NCBI GenBank assembly: GCA_028673005.1
Contig: CM054115.1
Span: 53,023,738-53,087,737, forward strand
Direction of reading: 5' to 3'
DNA length: 64,000 bases
Origin: Tanypteryx hageni
Lineage: Eukaryota; Arthropoda; Insecta; Odonata; Petaluridae
The notes below the pieces were generated by a model. That model was not told where the DNA came from. It saw only the letters and a program-made list of their open reading frames with translations, and did no database searches. Below, in pieces: positions 22,883-34,374 of the stretch (position 1 is the first letter of the stretch; the number at the start of each line of letters is the position of its first letter). The position numbers and the translations under genes are program-made.

Positions 22883-24232
22883 CAGAACTAGACATTGCGA
22901 TACTGGTATACCGGATACCGGAATACCGTACGGAAAATCACCACGAAAGAGGACCTACTGGTATTCCCAAGATCAATACCGATATTTTCGGTATTACAAA
23001 AATAAAGGTGTTTTGTGGATGTTGATCTGTGAATCATATTCAGGAAGTATAAATGTTTTGGATGATGAATCTGCTGGTCATTCTCATGCCACAAGTAATA
23101 CACACGGATCCAGGAACCATAGGAAATAAAACAAGTTTCTTTAGCAGTAATAAAGATGGATCGTTGTCTGCCGTTTTATCTCGCATGATAGCAAGTGATG
23201 GTTTGCCTTTTAATATTTTTTCACTTCTTATGATCTAAGGAAAGCATTAATGGCTGGAGGATTTTGCGATATACCGAATTCTGCTAACTGCATGAAAAAC
23301 TGTTACGGAATGCAGTAAAAAAATTCGCTGTCAGATGGTTACAAATTTATCATATCGAATACTCCGTAGTGGGAAATTTAATCTAATTTTGACGAATGGA
23401 CATCAGTTATAAACCGACGATATTTAAACATAAATGTTCACACTGACAAAATATTTTGGAACTATGGACTAACTCGTGTACGCGGATCAATGCCAGGAGA
23501 AAAATTGTGAACTTACAGGAACGTCTTGGCAGTCTAGAGGAACAGGCAGATTCCTACAGATTCTACCGATAATGTGGATGAAGATACAGAAACCTTAGCT
23601 CCGCAGTCTGTTTCACTTTCTTTGCAAGGAAAGCTGCAGATGAAAATTATGAAAATGAACGATATGAATAAAAGTGAAACTGTAAAGCAAAAGAGCACTA
23701 AGTATCTCATCAAAATTGTTCGAGACGAGATTACTTACTTCGAAGGAGAAAATATAAGTTATAAATATTTGCAATTAGTGTATAATTTCCTAATGACTGT
23801 CCGCCCTACGAGCGCCGAATCGGAGAGGGCCTTCCCTGCAGCTGGTATAATTTGCACAAAGATACGACCCAGATTGCAGACCAAAGTATCAACGAATTAA
23901 TATTTTTGCGAGCATATTTTAATTCAAATCGCAAATTTATAAAAATAGCATAACAAAAACTATTCAGTAATATGATTTATAGTGTATTCAAAATGTTTTG
24001 TCGTTTTATTACTGAACGTTTGAACGTTGTGTAGCTTAATTTTTGAAATTATATGTTTTCCGTTTCAATCTTCATTTGTTATTACTACATAATACGAGTT
24101 TTTAAATTTTTCTTGTTTTTTTTTCAGTATTTAAAGGAAAAGTTCAAAATACCGGTGTTAATACCGGTATTCATAAAATCAAATATCGGTTTTATTTTTT
24201 TGGTTCGGTATTGCAATCCATACGCAGAACCT
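22883..24232 (+). mobile_element. Second hAT element with decayed ends
   Basis: Element 22891-24224, about 1.33 kb. The left end has ATTGCGATACTGG followed by repeated TACCGG words. The right end has the complementary pattern: ACCGG words and then CGGTATTGCAAT. Flanking octamers CAGAACTA (22883-22890) and CAGAACCT (24225-24232) agree at six of eight positions. Terminal bases are not perfectly paired, so exact limits are tentative. The internal transposase fragment supports the superfamily. Confidence 0.75.
23053..23935 (+). pseudogene. hAT transposase remnant, second family
   Basis: A broken transposase belonging to the element around it. The first open piece (23053-23238) ends in SRMIASDGLPFNIFS, the conserved motif near the start of the hAT catalytic region. 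The last piece (23574-23900) carries RPTSAESERAFPAAG and CTKIRPRL, the C-terminal dimerisation domain. After a one-base frameshift the text continues NELIFLRAYF, the usual end of this family. Most of the catalytic core between the two pieces is deleted or unreadable. It is a different hAT lineage from the one at 3627, judging by both domains and terminal repeats. No activity is expected. Confidence 0.88.
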
Positions 24233-24896
24233 GTTCGGTATAAGTCACGATCCCATGAGCACCATATGCGCCGATTTCAAGCGACGGTAGCCGTAACCAA
24301 GATAACGCAGGCAACAAAGTAGCAGAGAATCCGTTCTTCCTTCCAACCCCGATGCGACCGCAAAACTTATGGAAATCAGCTCCAAGGGATTTGGAATCGG
24401 AGAGAGGGGATCTAGAATCTAATTCGTCGTCGTGGCGAAGGATCGTCTAAGAGAGGTCGGACGACGTTGGGGCGCAGTGATACGAATGGTCTGGTGAAAG
24501 AGTATCAAATGGAACGAAAGTCGTATTTTCTCTCTCGCTTAGCTACAACAGGCCTCGAGGACTCAGACCGTGAGAAAAGCTGGTATATAAGAGGAAGAGA
24601 GGGCTCGTTTGGGAGGAGCTACCGCCCGAAAACAATGTGACGAATCCCTTCACGTCCTACTCTTGTTAGCTCCAGGGGTTAAATTATTCAACGTCGTCGT
24701 CCTAAGGCGACCAAAAGGGGTTCACGGGATACATATTATCATTCGTTTCACCTTAGACTCCATCCTGCTGTTTCTTGCTCCCTCTAACCCCAGTCTCTCT
24801 CTTTCTCTCTCCCTCTCTCTTCGCTCGCTTTTGTTTTTTGGGTTTTTTTGCCAGCGAAGCGATAGTAGCGTAATGATGTAAGGGCACGTCTCCGCC
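24233..24896. other. Unassigned stretch
   Basis: About 650 bases, more GC-balanced than its surroundings, with a short CT run at 24785-24830. Overlapping frames of 60-90 codons have no recognisable domain. Confidence 0.5.
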
Positions 24897-25265
24897 GTCC
24901 GACCGCGTTTCATCTCCGGAAGCTACCGTTCGGATGTTCATGAAATTTGGTATTTAAGACTTTAAGGGCAAGGAAAATAAGATATAAATATGTACGTATA
25001 ATATAAATGGTTTACATAGCATAATCAGGAGTGACACTTTACTGGCGGAAAAAAATAAACAATTTGTCATATCTCGTAAAATATTACTTATATTAAAATG
25101 TCTTCAAAAAATTTGTAGAACCAATCAAATAAAATGTTTTGTCCAATACATTTTTATTGAAGGAATAGTCGTTTTCAAGAAATTCGTAATTCTCTTTGAT
25201 CCTAGCAATTTTCTTCGTGTTTTTTTTTTAGCTGTTGTCAACGAAAACAATCTTCGTAGCAACCG
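24897..25265 (+). repeat. Repeat F, copy 1
   Basis: The reverse complement of 43985-44350. Shared order: 'gttgatgaaattt' style start, 'cataatc-ggagtg-cac', 'ctggcg', 'atatctcgtaaaat', 'tttttat-gaagga-tag', and 'ttgtcaacgaaaacaatctt' at the end. About 370 bp, non-coding, superfamily unknown. Confidence 0.8.
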
Positions 25266-25355
25266 AAGTAAACAAGATCTACTACGTTTAATTTCCTTTC
25301 GTGCGCCTACGGCATCATTATAAATAGCTGCTTCTTACATATATATGATATAGGA

Positions 25356-25445
25356 TACAGGCAGCTCCCTAGTTTCGTACATAATGCGTTCCTGAAAACG
25401 TATACGAAAGTCGAGCAATAGACTTACATGTTATAAGGGGGGTTC
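25356..25445 (+). mobile_element. pogo/Tigger-like terminal fragment
   Basis: TA followed by CAGGCAGCTCCCTAGTTTCG, then 'gcgttcctgaaaacg' and a 'ggttccgttccc' box. A CAG start after TA, with a TTCG-type repeat, is the usual appearance of pogo/Tigger-like Tc1-mariner ends. The phrase 'gcgttcctgaaaa' recurs at 55838 in a similar terminal fragment. No right end was found. Confidence 0.55.
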
Positions 25446-25639
25446 CGTTCCCAAAGAGTTTTTTTACCCCCAAGTGTTATACAAGGTATACATGATTATT
25501 TAAAACATTAAAAACATAGATTAAACATTAACCTTTATCGACCGAATTTAAATGTCCGAGCGTAGGTTCTATCTGCCGGATTTATTCTAAGGCATTTAAA
25601 AAATATTTGCTTATATTCTGAAAAAATCACTTACTTTTA

Positions 25640-25860
25640 TTATTTTGGAAATTAAAATTAGAAAGAATTGTCGTTAGATCTTCGAATTTAAACTATATTT
25701 TAGAAAAATTAATGAAGTTTTTTTTCGCCTGCCGTACGAAATCTCTCATATTAAACATTTAAATCACATATTTTGGTAAATTTTCTGTTATTAAACGGGA
25801 TGTTGCCTTGCCGACCATGTCATTGTTAAACTTCAAGAATCAATTGTTGACTCAACCCGC
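25640..25860 (+). repeat. Repeat K, copy 1 (Helitron-internal sequence)
   Basis: Diverged match to 56070-56380 (inside the Helitron) and to 58015-58295. Common words include 'aaattagaa', 'tttaaatca-at', and 'gttgccttgc-gaccatg-cattgttaaac'. Taken as an old fragment of the same Helitron family. Confidence 0.6.
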
Positions 25861-25994
25861 ATACGTGTAGTGTATACGAGTAGATAGATTGCCTTAAATT
25901 ATCGTAGGATTTTTCGCGAAATTACGTATTACTAATGGGACTGAGATTTAGTTAGAATTCTTTTGCTTATCTAAATGACTATATAGATGTAGAG

Positions 25995-26281
25995 TAAGAG
26001 AGAGGAGGTGTGGGGAGGGTGACAGGAAGGACGGGATATAGAATGGAAGGTTCATTGAGAGTAAGGGAGGTATAGAATTAGAATAGGACGGGAGGAAACA
26101 GATATAGAGGGAGACGGAGAAAAATAGGGAGAGTTATGGATTGGGACAGGAGGGAATGAGAGAGGGGGAAGTGGGAGAAAAGACAGGCAGAGAAAGGGAG
26201 GAAGAGGGAGTGGAGGAAAGAGAGAGGGAAGAAAAGATAGAGGAAGGGAGGGAGAAAGAGACGGCGAGAGAAAGGGAGGGA
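25995..26281. repeat. Polypurine tract
   Basis: About 290 bases of AG-rich sequence on the plus strand. The 75-codon Glu/Arg frame in it is compositional. Confidence 0.85.
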
Positions 26282-26554
26282 ATATTACTATTTATTTATT
26301 ATTATTACTTCATTTTTGACAAGGGCCTCATAATTGGAGAAAACAAGTTCAATTTTAAACACCCATAAAAAAGCATTGAAAACTGTGCAAGACTATATAA
26401 AATTGCTTTTTTAAATTATTTACAATTAAGATACAAAATTGGGACATGCACCATACTGTGGATCAAAGAATGGAGTTCATTTTTTTAAAGACAAAATTCA
26501 AATCCATGCTGAATTTGCGTAAAAATTCGATTTTAATCATAAAATTATGAAGTT
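26282..26554. other. Unassigned stretch
   Basis: AT-rich sequence with no feature recognised. Confidence 0.5.
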
Positions 26555-26740
26555 TTTAGGTTTTCAACAATTAAAAATGTAAACTACTATAGCAACGACT
26601 CCAGTGCATTCCAATGGGAATTGATTTTCCATACATCAAGAGTATTGATTTAATGTTTATACTGCATTATAATCCATTTGATGTCAGTCAACGACGTACA
26701 AATATGATGACGTGATAATTTTAAATTAATTTCTTATCGG
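26555..26740 (+). repeat. Repeat L, copy 1
   Basis: Diverged match to the sequence around the hAT MITE at 29330-29775. Common words are 'atagcaacga-tcca-tg', 'gcatt...ataat' and 'tatgatgacgt-ataat'. It lacks the MITE, so it represents an empty site for that insertion. Confidence 0.55.
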
Positions 26741-27290
26741 AATACGTACTAATGATGATGACACCATAATCATAACACAGAAAATATCCTAATTTTTACA
26801 TAAATTTTAGTGTAACTTATAGGCTATTGTCTTAATGATGATTATAGTTATTGCTTAAAAAGGGCGATCTGAGCTATGAAACTAGAAATCGAGCCGATTG
26901 CCAGAGAATTTAGAAATTCCGGATAGATGCCTTGATTTCGCAGAAAATGAAAACTATTATGTTATTTAAATAGATAGTTCAAATGCTATCGCGTTGGTTT
27001 ATTTATGAGTTTAGACGTTGGTGTATAGTGATTTTTTAAGCGCTTGCAATATGCAAGGACCAAGAACTCGTATAGTAAATGAAAGGAAATGGATTATCCA
27101 CGACGGGTAAATTAAATTAACTTTGTTTATTTTCTTGACGTATATACACAGCAAAGAAACGAACGCGAACGTAAAGTGGTATGAGGTGTGCTTTTAACAA
27201 TCTTCGAATGTTTAATTCATTGATACTGTTTATAAAAAAACTGGCAAATTCAATATTTTCTTAACATATATAGTTTTGCAGCGATTAGAC
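26741..27290. other. Unassigned stretch
   Basis: About 550 bases. A 'gcgcttgcaatatgcaagg' palindrome at about 27041 resembles the family B left palindrome, but the flanks do not match. Confidence 0.5.
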
Positions 27291-27580
27291 ATTATGGCCA
27301 AGGACGTACCCAGGGCGGTGGTCCAGGGGGTACGGAGTCCGGACCCCCCCCCCTCCCCTCAGTGTACAGACATTTGTGGAATCTGCGATAACCGTGCTAC
27401 AAACTTGCTACGTTGCCTCTTGCTACGCTGCCATTTGCTGCGTTGAGTTATGAGAACTAAAAGCGTTATAAAAGTTTATATTATTTGAATAGGATTTTAT
27501 TTAGTCAATTGCTGGAAATAGGTTTTCGGCCTCGGGCCCCTCTCCCGAAATCAATTTATGGGTACGTGCATGATTATGGA
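27291..27580. mobile_element. hAT-type MITE with 8-bp target duplication
   Basis: Element 27299-27572 (274 bp). The left end is CAAGGACGTACCCA, and the right end read in reverse is CATGCACGTACCCA (12 of 14 matching). Flanking octamers ATTATGGC and ATTATGGA agree at seven of eight positions. A GGGCGGTGG...CCCCCC segment lies near the left end. It has no coding content, so it would have been moved by a hAT transposase supplied elsewhere. Confidence 0.85.
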
Positions 27581-27597
27581 ATTAATATTTATTTTTT

Positions 27598-28217
27598 ACT
27601 TGCTCCATATGAGAAAGTATTGTTTTCATGAAAAAAATCGAACTCGATATTTCAACGGTAATACATGTTTTAAGGTTCCCTGAACACGTTCTGACTAGTT
27701 TCGCGATGATGTCTGTGTGTCTGTCTGTCGGTCTGTATGTGACAGATTTTTGTGGGCGCTCTAACTAAAAAACTATTAATCAAGTCAACGCAAAATTTTA
27801 TATTTAACATTTTTATAAAAGGTAGAAGATCTGATTAGTTTTTGGTAAAAATCGGTCTACCAGAAGTGGATGTTTACTCTTGTCACATCCGTTATTTTGA
27901 AATATTTGCTTTAATATTTGATAAATGTAAAAATGTATTGGAATAAAAATTGTAGGAAATTTAATTTCCTACAACCTTTGTTTGATACATTTTTCCATAT
28001 AATACATTGTTTAAGAGATATCTTATATTTTTAGCTGCCACCACCACGCCACCTACCGAAGACTATTGTTAAAAATTAACGCTTAGTTACGTCTTAGTAA
28101 CGCTCCATTTTATTTTCTTAATTGTCAACTGGAAGTAAATATTGACAACGATCCCAGACCTAACAACATGTAATTTGCCGCATAAATATGGAGAAAGTCA
28201 TGTGTTGCCCACATCAG
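27598..28217 (+). repeat. Family A repeat, copy 3 (plus, full length, short subfamily)
   Basis: From ACTTGCTCCATATGAG through the TTTTTCATGA box, the CTGTCTGTCGGTCTGT box and the 'tttttggtaaaaatcgg' box to TATGGAGAAAGT and a CATGTGTTGCCCACATCAG end. Its last 120 bases differ from copies 2, 4 and 5 ('gtcaactggaagtaaatattgac', shared only with the copy at 62585), defining a second subfamily. Confidence 0.85.
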
Positions 28218-29329
28218 TTTATTTTGACATGATATGATAAATCGTAAAGAACGCCTTTGGTGTACTCCGACATGGAGTACACCATTCCATTCTTGTTGTA
28301 TTCTGCGCACATCCCGCAACCTCTCCTTGAAGTGTCGCTTCACCGCTATGCTCGTGAAAGTCAAGCGGGTTGGATCAATTTCCAGGACTTTTTTTCATCG
28401 CCACCCATCTCTCTTTCTCTCTCTCTCTTCACAACCTTGTGTTCTGCACGGGCGTCCTCAGCGCGTCATATTTAGTGTCGACCTACTCCTTTCATCCCTA
28501 TATCCTACTTCTCGAACCCTTAAAAAATTTTAATAACTCCCATTTATAAAAATCTTGAGTGCTCGTTAATTTTAATACGCAATCCCGGAAGATCGTCACA
28601 TTAAAGAGAAATCGTTAAAAAAGACTTTTTGGCGATTCTCGCCAAATCCATCTTAAGAGTTTTCACCGTCAGGTGGTCTTGAGGTGAATGGTTGATAATT
28701 AATCTAAAAATTGAATTGAAATGAGAAAAATTGGAGAAAAAATATCGAGTCGCGGCGATTCCAATTCGTTCAGAAAGCGTTCAAAGCTTTGAAAAAAATG
28801 AACGCGCAAAATTGGTAAGATTAGAAAGATTTTTTTGTAGTTTTTTATGTTGCAAAAACAGATATTCTTCTTTATCCATGTTACTACAGGTTTTTCGCGC
28901 TTTAAAAAAAATCGCTTATGTATTTGGTTTGTCTGTCCGTCTGATCGTCCATCCGTCCGTCTCTTCGGGTAACATCTCTGGAACCCTTCAACTTGGAGAA
29001 GCCAAATCTTCAGGGTAGATTGGTCCACATGAAGGCTACACATGATACAAATTTAGTGCATCTTGAATCAGCTACTGAGGAGTGATGAGTGTCTTTTTCC
29101 GACCCCATTGTTTCAATTCTATCCGCACAAGAGAAGCATTATATCGGTGCATTCGCATTTTTGAATTAGTTAAAATTAAGGTATGAGGTCGGGACGTGAA
29201 CGGTTTTGTAGCTGAAAGACGGAGGTTTGTTTATGTGTTTTGAACACGGACTTCAAATACACGTCCAATCAGATCAAACAATTGTTTTAATTAAAAAATA
29301 AGAGGGAAGCTTTCTTATTTTTAACAATG
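28218..29329. other. Unassigned stretch with a GTCTGTCCGTC motif
   Basis: About 1.1 kb with no gene. A run at 28928-28965 (GTCTGTCCGTCTGATCGTCC and on) resembles the motif of families A, D and E and is followed by 'ggtaacatctctgg'. No second copy of this flank was found in the window. The 95- to 114-codon frames here on both strands are unrecognised. Confidence 0.5.
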
Positions 29330-29775
29330 GGAAATGAAACCGCCATAGCAACGAGTCCACTGTTCTTGAATGAGAAATGTATAATTTCATAGCATTGATA
29401 TAATTCTTTTAAAGAGAATTCGTAGACTATAACAGCGGTTTCCAAACATGACCAAGCTGCGCCCCCCTCACCTAAGAAAAATGCCTTTGCGCCCTCCCTC
29501 ACTTAAGAAAACTGCCTTTGTGCCCTCCCCTCTATATCACGTTCAGTCAAAATTGATAAAAAATGCCTACTGGACCAACAATTGCAGTTAATATACCCTC
29601 CTTAAGAAAAACAAGGAGGAAAACGATACGTCCTAGCCATTTGAGGGCTATGATTTAACGACTGCATATTGTAGTCTTACAGTTTGGAAACCACTGGACT
29701 ATATTATTACGCCGTCGATCTCAACCAAAGATGTAATATTATGATGACGTCATAATCCAAAAACAAGAAAAAAGC
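29330..29775 (+). repeat. Repeat L, copy 2, split by a MITE
   Basis: Matches 26555-26740 on both sides of the MITE at 29433-29696. The comparison supports insertion of the MITE into an existing repeat. Confidence 0.55.
29425..29704. mobile_element. hAT-type MITE with CAGCGGTTTCCAAAC end
   Basis: Element 29433-29696 (264 bp). The left end is CAGCGGTTTCCAAAC and the right end is GTTTGGAAACCACTG, about 14 of 15 complementary. Flanking octamers GACTATAA and GACTATAT match at seven of eight positions. Internally it has two tandem 'gcgccctccctcacttaag'-type units. A CAG-YGGTT-CAAAC terminus with an 8-bp duplication is typical of hAT MITEs. Confidence 0.9.
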
Positions 29776-30689
29776 TCCATTTGTAATTTGGTCTGCAATT
29801 CTTCCCTCGCATATTTACAGATGAATATCGGCGAGCCTTGAACTATTGAAAAGATTGCGCATGTAAAAATAATAGGTGAACCAATTTATCTTATTTAATT
29901 ACTGAATGGTGCTCGCTACACATTATTACAGTGCAAGTTAAGATTTGGTCTGGCACTGCCTTAGCGCCACCAAAGTAAACCACCGTACAGGGGTATTATG
30001 CAAATGCAAACTTTTACGTGGCAAAAGCTAATAAATAACTGTTAAATTTTTTACTGTGTTCATCATGCGGAGGTTAGGGTTTGGTTGATTGATATATGCT
30101 TTCCTTTGGATGCTCCGTTTCGCAGTTTCTCTTTCTTCAAATAGAGTATAGAAAACATTAATATTCGCGCCAGTTACTTGAACGTTGACATTCTGTTATT
30201 TTTCTTAGATGCCACTTGCTTTGGAGGCGCAGAAAGCGATTCCCGACGAATTTCAAACTTCTTCCTAATATTACAATTACGTTTCCACTCAAAGCATTTC
30301 ACTGAGGTCGGCCTAAAATATTGAATTTGTAGACAAAAAGAGCGTCATTAAAAAGAGTTTTTTTTTAATGAAACATCTTTCGCAAAAGTGTCATTCAAAA
30401 GTAACATTTTTAATACATATAGTAGAAAACGATAGTTTAATTAATACCTTTTACTGTTCTGATAGAAAAAATGCGAAAATTTCGACATTTTCCTCCAGGG
30501 ACCCCTCTTTTTGCGCTATCTTTTGCTGCGGAGATTTACCATCGATTCAAAATCTCATCCTATTCCATTATCACCCTATAACCACCCCGACGAAATCTCA
30601 TCCTGTCGACGAGACGATAATTAAGCAGGGAGCATAATAATGAAAGCTCAAATTTTTTTTTATCCCACGTTTTAGGGGGAAAACCCTTA
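29776..30689. other. Unassigned stretch
   Basis: About 900 bases with no gene or matching repeat recognised. Confidence 0.5.
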
Positions 30690-31330
30690 TCACCATCCCT
30701 TCACTCCTCCTTTGGGCAAAAACTTTTCTATCTATCCCTCCTTCCCCCGCCCCTTTTTCGATTCATCCTTCCTCATAGACCTTTATAAGCATCCTATCCC
30801 TCTCTTTCCATCCCCAAAAACCACATAGAACCACGCCTACTCTCTTCCCACACCCCAAACGCACCTCTTTATACCATCCCCTCTTCGCGGTCTTCCGACA
30901 ATCCCCACGGGCTCCATCCCCTAAAGGGTCGGCTACGTCAGCGTATCCGTCCACCATCGCCTTCTCTCCTCCTTATTTGCAATATATATATATATATCTC
31001 ATTCGCTCCCCTTCCTATCCTTCCCTCGTCTTCCATCCCTTCCACTCGCTCACGGGCAAGTATTCGCTTTCTATTCAATATCTTGCCACTCTTGCGTCTT
31101 CCCTTCTTCCTATCTCTCTCTCTCTCTCTTCCTTTGTTGTTCTTTCGTAGTTTTCATCCAGCGCAATTCGTCTCGCCCATTCGCGTTATTTCTCCATGCT
31201 TTCGCTCCCCTATCCTTCAAGATTCAATTTCGATTTTCTTTTTTTAATCTCTTTCGGAATTTTCGTCCTTTCTTCTCCTCCCTCGCTTTGTCTCAAACGT
31301 CCATCTTAGTGTTTATTTTTCGTAGTTTCT
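30690..31330. repeat. Polypyrimidine-rich tract
   Basis: The plus strand is mostly C and T, with CCCTCC, TCTCTC and CTTCC words, interrupted by a short TA run near 30985. No convincing coding frame. Confidence 0.75.
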
Positions 31331-31719
31331 GTCGTTATTTTTATATCCCTCGTTTTGCCCTCAAGTCCATTTTATCCTCCTAGTTGTTAAATTTGTTGGT
31401 TTTTCGACTCGCCTTTCCTTCTAATAGGCGTATACTTCCTTTCAATTCGAGCGCACTTTATGATAAAGAGAAATGGCACCGGTCTTATCATCCGTCTGCC
31501 GTTTGCGTACATTTCCTTTTTTCTAGGTTGGGTATTTTTTTAATGGCTGCATTTCGGAAGGGGATTTTTTCAGGAGCGTCAGAATTTTAAGGATACATTG
31601 AATTCATTCCGTTAAGAGGCGACTATTGTTTGAAATTAGCATTTTGGACCAATATTATGGCAAAATATTTAATGCTAAAAAGAATAGGAATTACAGATCA
31701 GCTAATTCTTCAGCTAAAA
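31331..31719. other. Unassigned stretch
   Basis: No feature recognised; the composition trends into the next pyrimidine tract. Confidence 0.45.
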
Positions 31720-32460
31720 TATTCCTAACTATTTATTTTTTTCTCTGTTACGTTTTTCTCTTGGCTGTAGTTACACCTTATTTGTTATGTTCACCCTGTT
31801 CTTCATCCTGTTGTTATACTATCAGCCCAAGTTTAGCATATTTCTCTGTACTAATCATTTCTTCATCTCTATTATTATTATTCTATCAGGTATTTTATTC
31901 CCTTATATCATTTGTTTTTATTATTTCCTTTCACTCAACTCATTTGTTCCCTTTTTTTCGTCTTCCAGATTGTTTCTCATCACGATTGCCTTCTATCCCG
32001 AAATTTCTTTTAAATTCGTTATTTAGAACCGTGTCCCTATATTATTTAAACAATTGCATTTCTTCCGTCCTCTGTTCTAAATATTTCCCTCACATTATTT
32101 CTTCTCTATTCTTCTATCGTGTCATTCATCTTTTCTTACTTCTCATTTTTTCCTCTTCCTTATCCATATATATATATTGAACTCTCCTTTTCTGCTCCTC
32201 TCTCTCATATAGTCTCTCTCTCTCCATTATCCTTCCCATTAATCTTTTCCAGCCCGCTCTTTCATTTCCGCTCCTTTCTTCTTCCCCTCCCCCCTCTTTC
32301 TCCCCCTCATCTCAATTTCAGATCTTTCTCAAATATTTCCTTTCCCAATTCGCGTAATACTCTTTCAACCTCGGCCTGCCCATTTTTTCGTCCTCTTTCG
32401 TTTCTTTCCTTTCGGTTTCAGTTTGTTTTACAATTTACACACTTTCTTCCTAGTCCGTTC
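31720..32460. repeat. T-rich polypyrimidine tract
   Basis: The plus strand is dominated by T and C. Plus-strand frames of 184 and 201 codons (31626-32180 and 32119-32724) translate to long Phe/Leu/Ser/Ile stretches. These look like membrane proteins but follow directly from the base composition. They lack a recognisable family and are not called as genes. Confidence 0.7.
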
Positions 32461-33119
32461 AACAAGCCTAAAGGTTCATGTTTTTTTCATTACTCGAAGA
32501 GTGGTTGTCGCTCTCAACTTCGCCATCGAATTAATTGTGCAGCTTTAAGGGCAATAGTTTTCTTTATTCCTGGTACTATTTCTCATGTCACCATAATTAT
32601 TATCGGGATTTTTGGACTATCTGTGCAACCCTGCGCCCCATTCTGTGCCTTCAACACTTGTGATGTGCAGGGAAATTTCGAAGCATGCCATTACAAATCG
32701 TTGATAACCTTAGATACAAACTGAGAACTTAACCTTACGCTTGACTTAAAGAACAATGTGCGATTTTACTGCGGATTGTTTTTTTTAGTAATTGAGTGTT
32801 GCAAATCTGACTAATAAATTCCACCAGTACGTAGAATAATTTTTATTGCACTATATTACCGCTTAACAGCGTTCGAGATATATACAGCTGGATTAGGAAG
32901 TCACCTTTCTTTCTAAACTTTTGAAACTGGTCATCTATTCATTGAACTACCTCTTAGATACCCATTGCGCGTAGGCAAAAGAGAATCAGTGGGTCGTAAA
33001 AAAAAGAAGCTTCATTTGAATGGATTTTTAAAGATAGTACTAAACACGCGCAAACATACGTGCATCCGTATGAATTACTTTTTTAAAATCTTTTATCAAC
33101 ATCCTTTGAATTTCAGGAC
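32461..33119. other. Unassigned stretch
   Basis: About 650 bases. No feature recognised. Confidence 0.45.
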
Positions 33120-33520
33120 AAGTTATGGCTCTGACATCGCCCCCACCACCTTCTATTTTTCTTCTTTCCTTACATATCGTCCATCTATCCTTGGTACTCA
33201 TTCAATATTCTTTCCACGGCAATCTCTCACTTCTCCTTAACCTCCTCCTTTACCCTTTCCTTCTCCCTCCCAATTCGCCACTTCCCATTCCTCCCTCTCC
33301 CTCGAGGCCACGGGGAAGCGGTCTAGCTAACGGCCTCAAACCGACTTTCATCCCTTCCCCCTTTCGCCCTACCCCAGACTGTTTCTTTCTCTCCCGTCTC
33401 ATGAGCCTAATCACACACTTCCTCCTTGTCTGCCGAGTTCATTTTGTGCCATTTCTCTCTTTCTTTCCTTCCATCTCCTCTTCTCATTCCTTTTTCGTGC
33501 CTTCTCTTTTCCGAAGGTAG
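33120..33520. repeat. Polypyrimidine-rich tract
   Basis: CT-rich on the plus strand. A 131-codon Pro/Ser/Leu/Phe frame at 33125-33520 is compositional. Confidence 0.7.
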
Positions 33521-34298
33521 AAAGAACGTAGCCCGAAAAAAACTTTCCATGTCTCTTCGGGTATTGGAAGTTGAATGAGTGTAAGGGTTTTCCAACGGTA
33601 CGTCGCTCTTCTCGTGCAAGGGAGGAGGAGGGAAGGTGCAGAGGGAGTTTGGTGAAGCCTCCGAATACGTATCTATAAGGCGCCATGAATAAAGATTCGA
33701 ATTTGATTACGGCTGCAGGAAAAAGAAGGGGTGTAGTCCATGAAGGTAGGAGGGATAGGTTGGAGGGGAGGAAGGAAGCGGATATATGAAAAACAGGAGG
33801 AAAATTTCGGTTTGTCGATTCCCTCGCCGATCCGTTGGATAAAAAAGAGGATCCTTTTTCTCCAAACCTCCTCTTCTTCTCTTCCTCATTTCAATATCTT
33901 TCAGGTCTAGTTAAGGGCTCTTTTCTTGCGCGGAGTGTTTTTATTCGATCGAAGCTGTTTACCTCTTGCATGCTTATTTATTTTCGGTGGTCCTTAGCCT
34001 ACTTTTTCGTTTAATTAGGCAGTAGTTGTTGTTGCTGTTTAATTTGGGAGTGATCGAGTGTTTTTTTAAAGCTGCATGACGACTAATCTTTTTTATTGAT
34101 TTTCTAGAGTTACGCATTCACTGAAGGGGGACTGCAAAGGCAACTATGAATATGCGCATAAAATTCTTCTATCATAGTTAATATCATTAGCTATTTCAAA
34201 AGGGTCGTTAAAAATCATCATAAAAATATCAGGGAGAAAAATCAGGTATTATACAGAACAAATTTTCCACGTTTCCATATTAGCTTATCGTTATAAAA

Positions 34299-34317
<19 letters not shown>
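33521..34317. other. Unassigned stretch
   Basis: About 800 bases with purine- and pyrimidine-leaning patches. No gene or matched repeat. Confidence 0.45.

Positions 34318-34369
<52 letters not shown>
34318..34369. repeat. (TA)n microsatellite
   Basis: TA run preceded by TGTGTGTATATG. It adjoins the 3' side of the SINE-like sequence on the minus strand. Confidence 0.95.

Positions 34370-34374
<5 letters not shown>

Noticed and set aside
31626..32724. Overlapping 184- and 201-codon hydrophobic frames that look like membrane proteins
   Set aside because: The sequence is T/C-rich low complexity, so hydrophobic residues follow from composition. The two frames overlap out of register and neither has a recognisable family.
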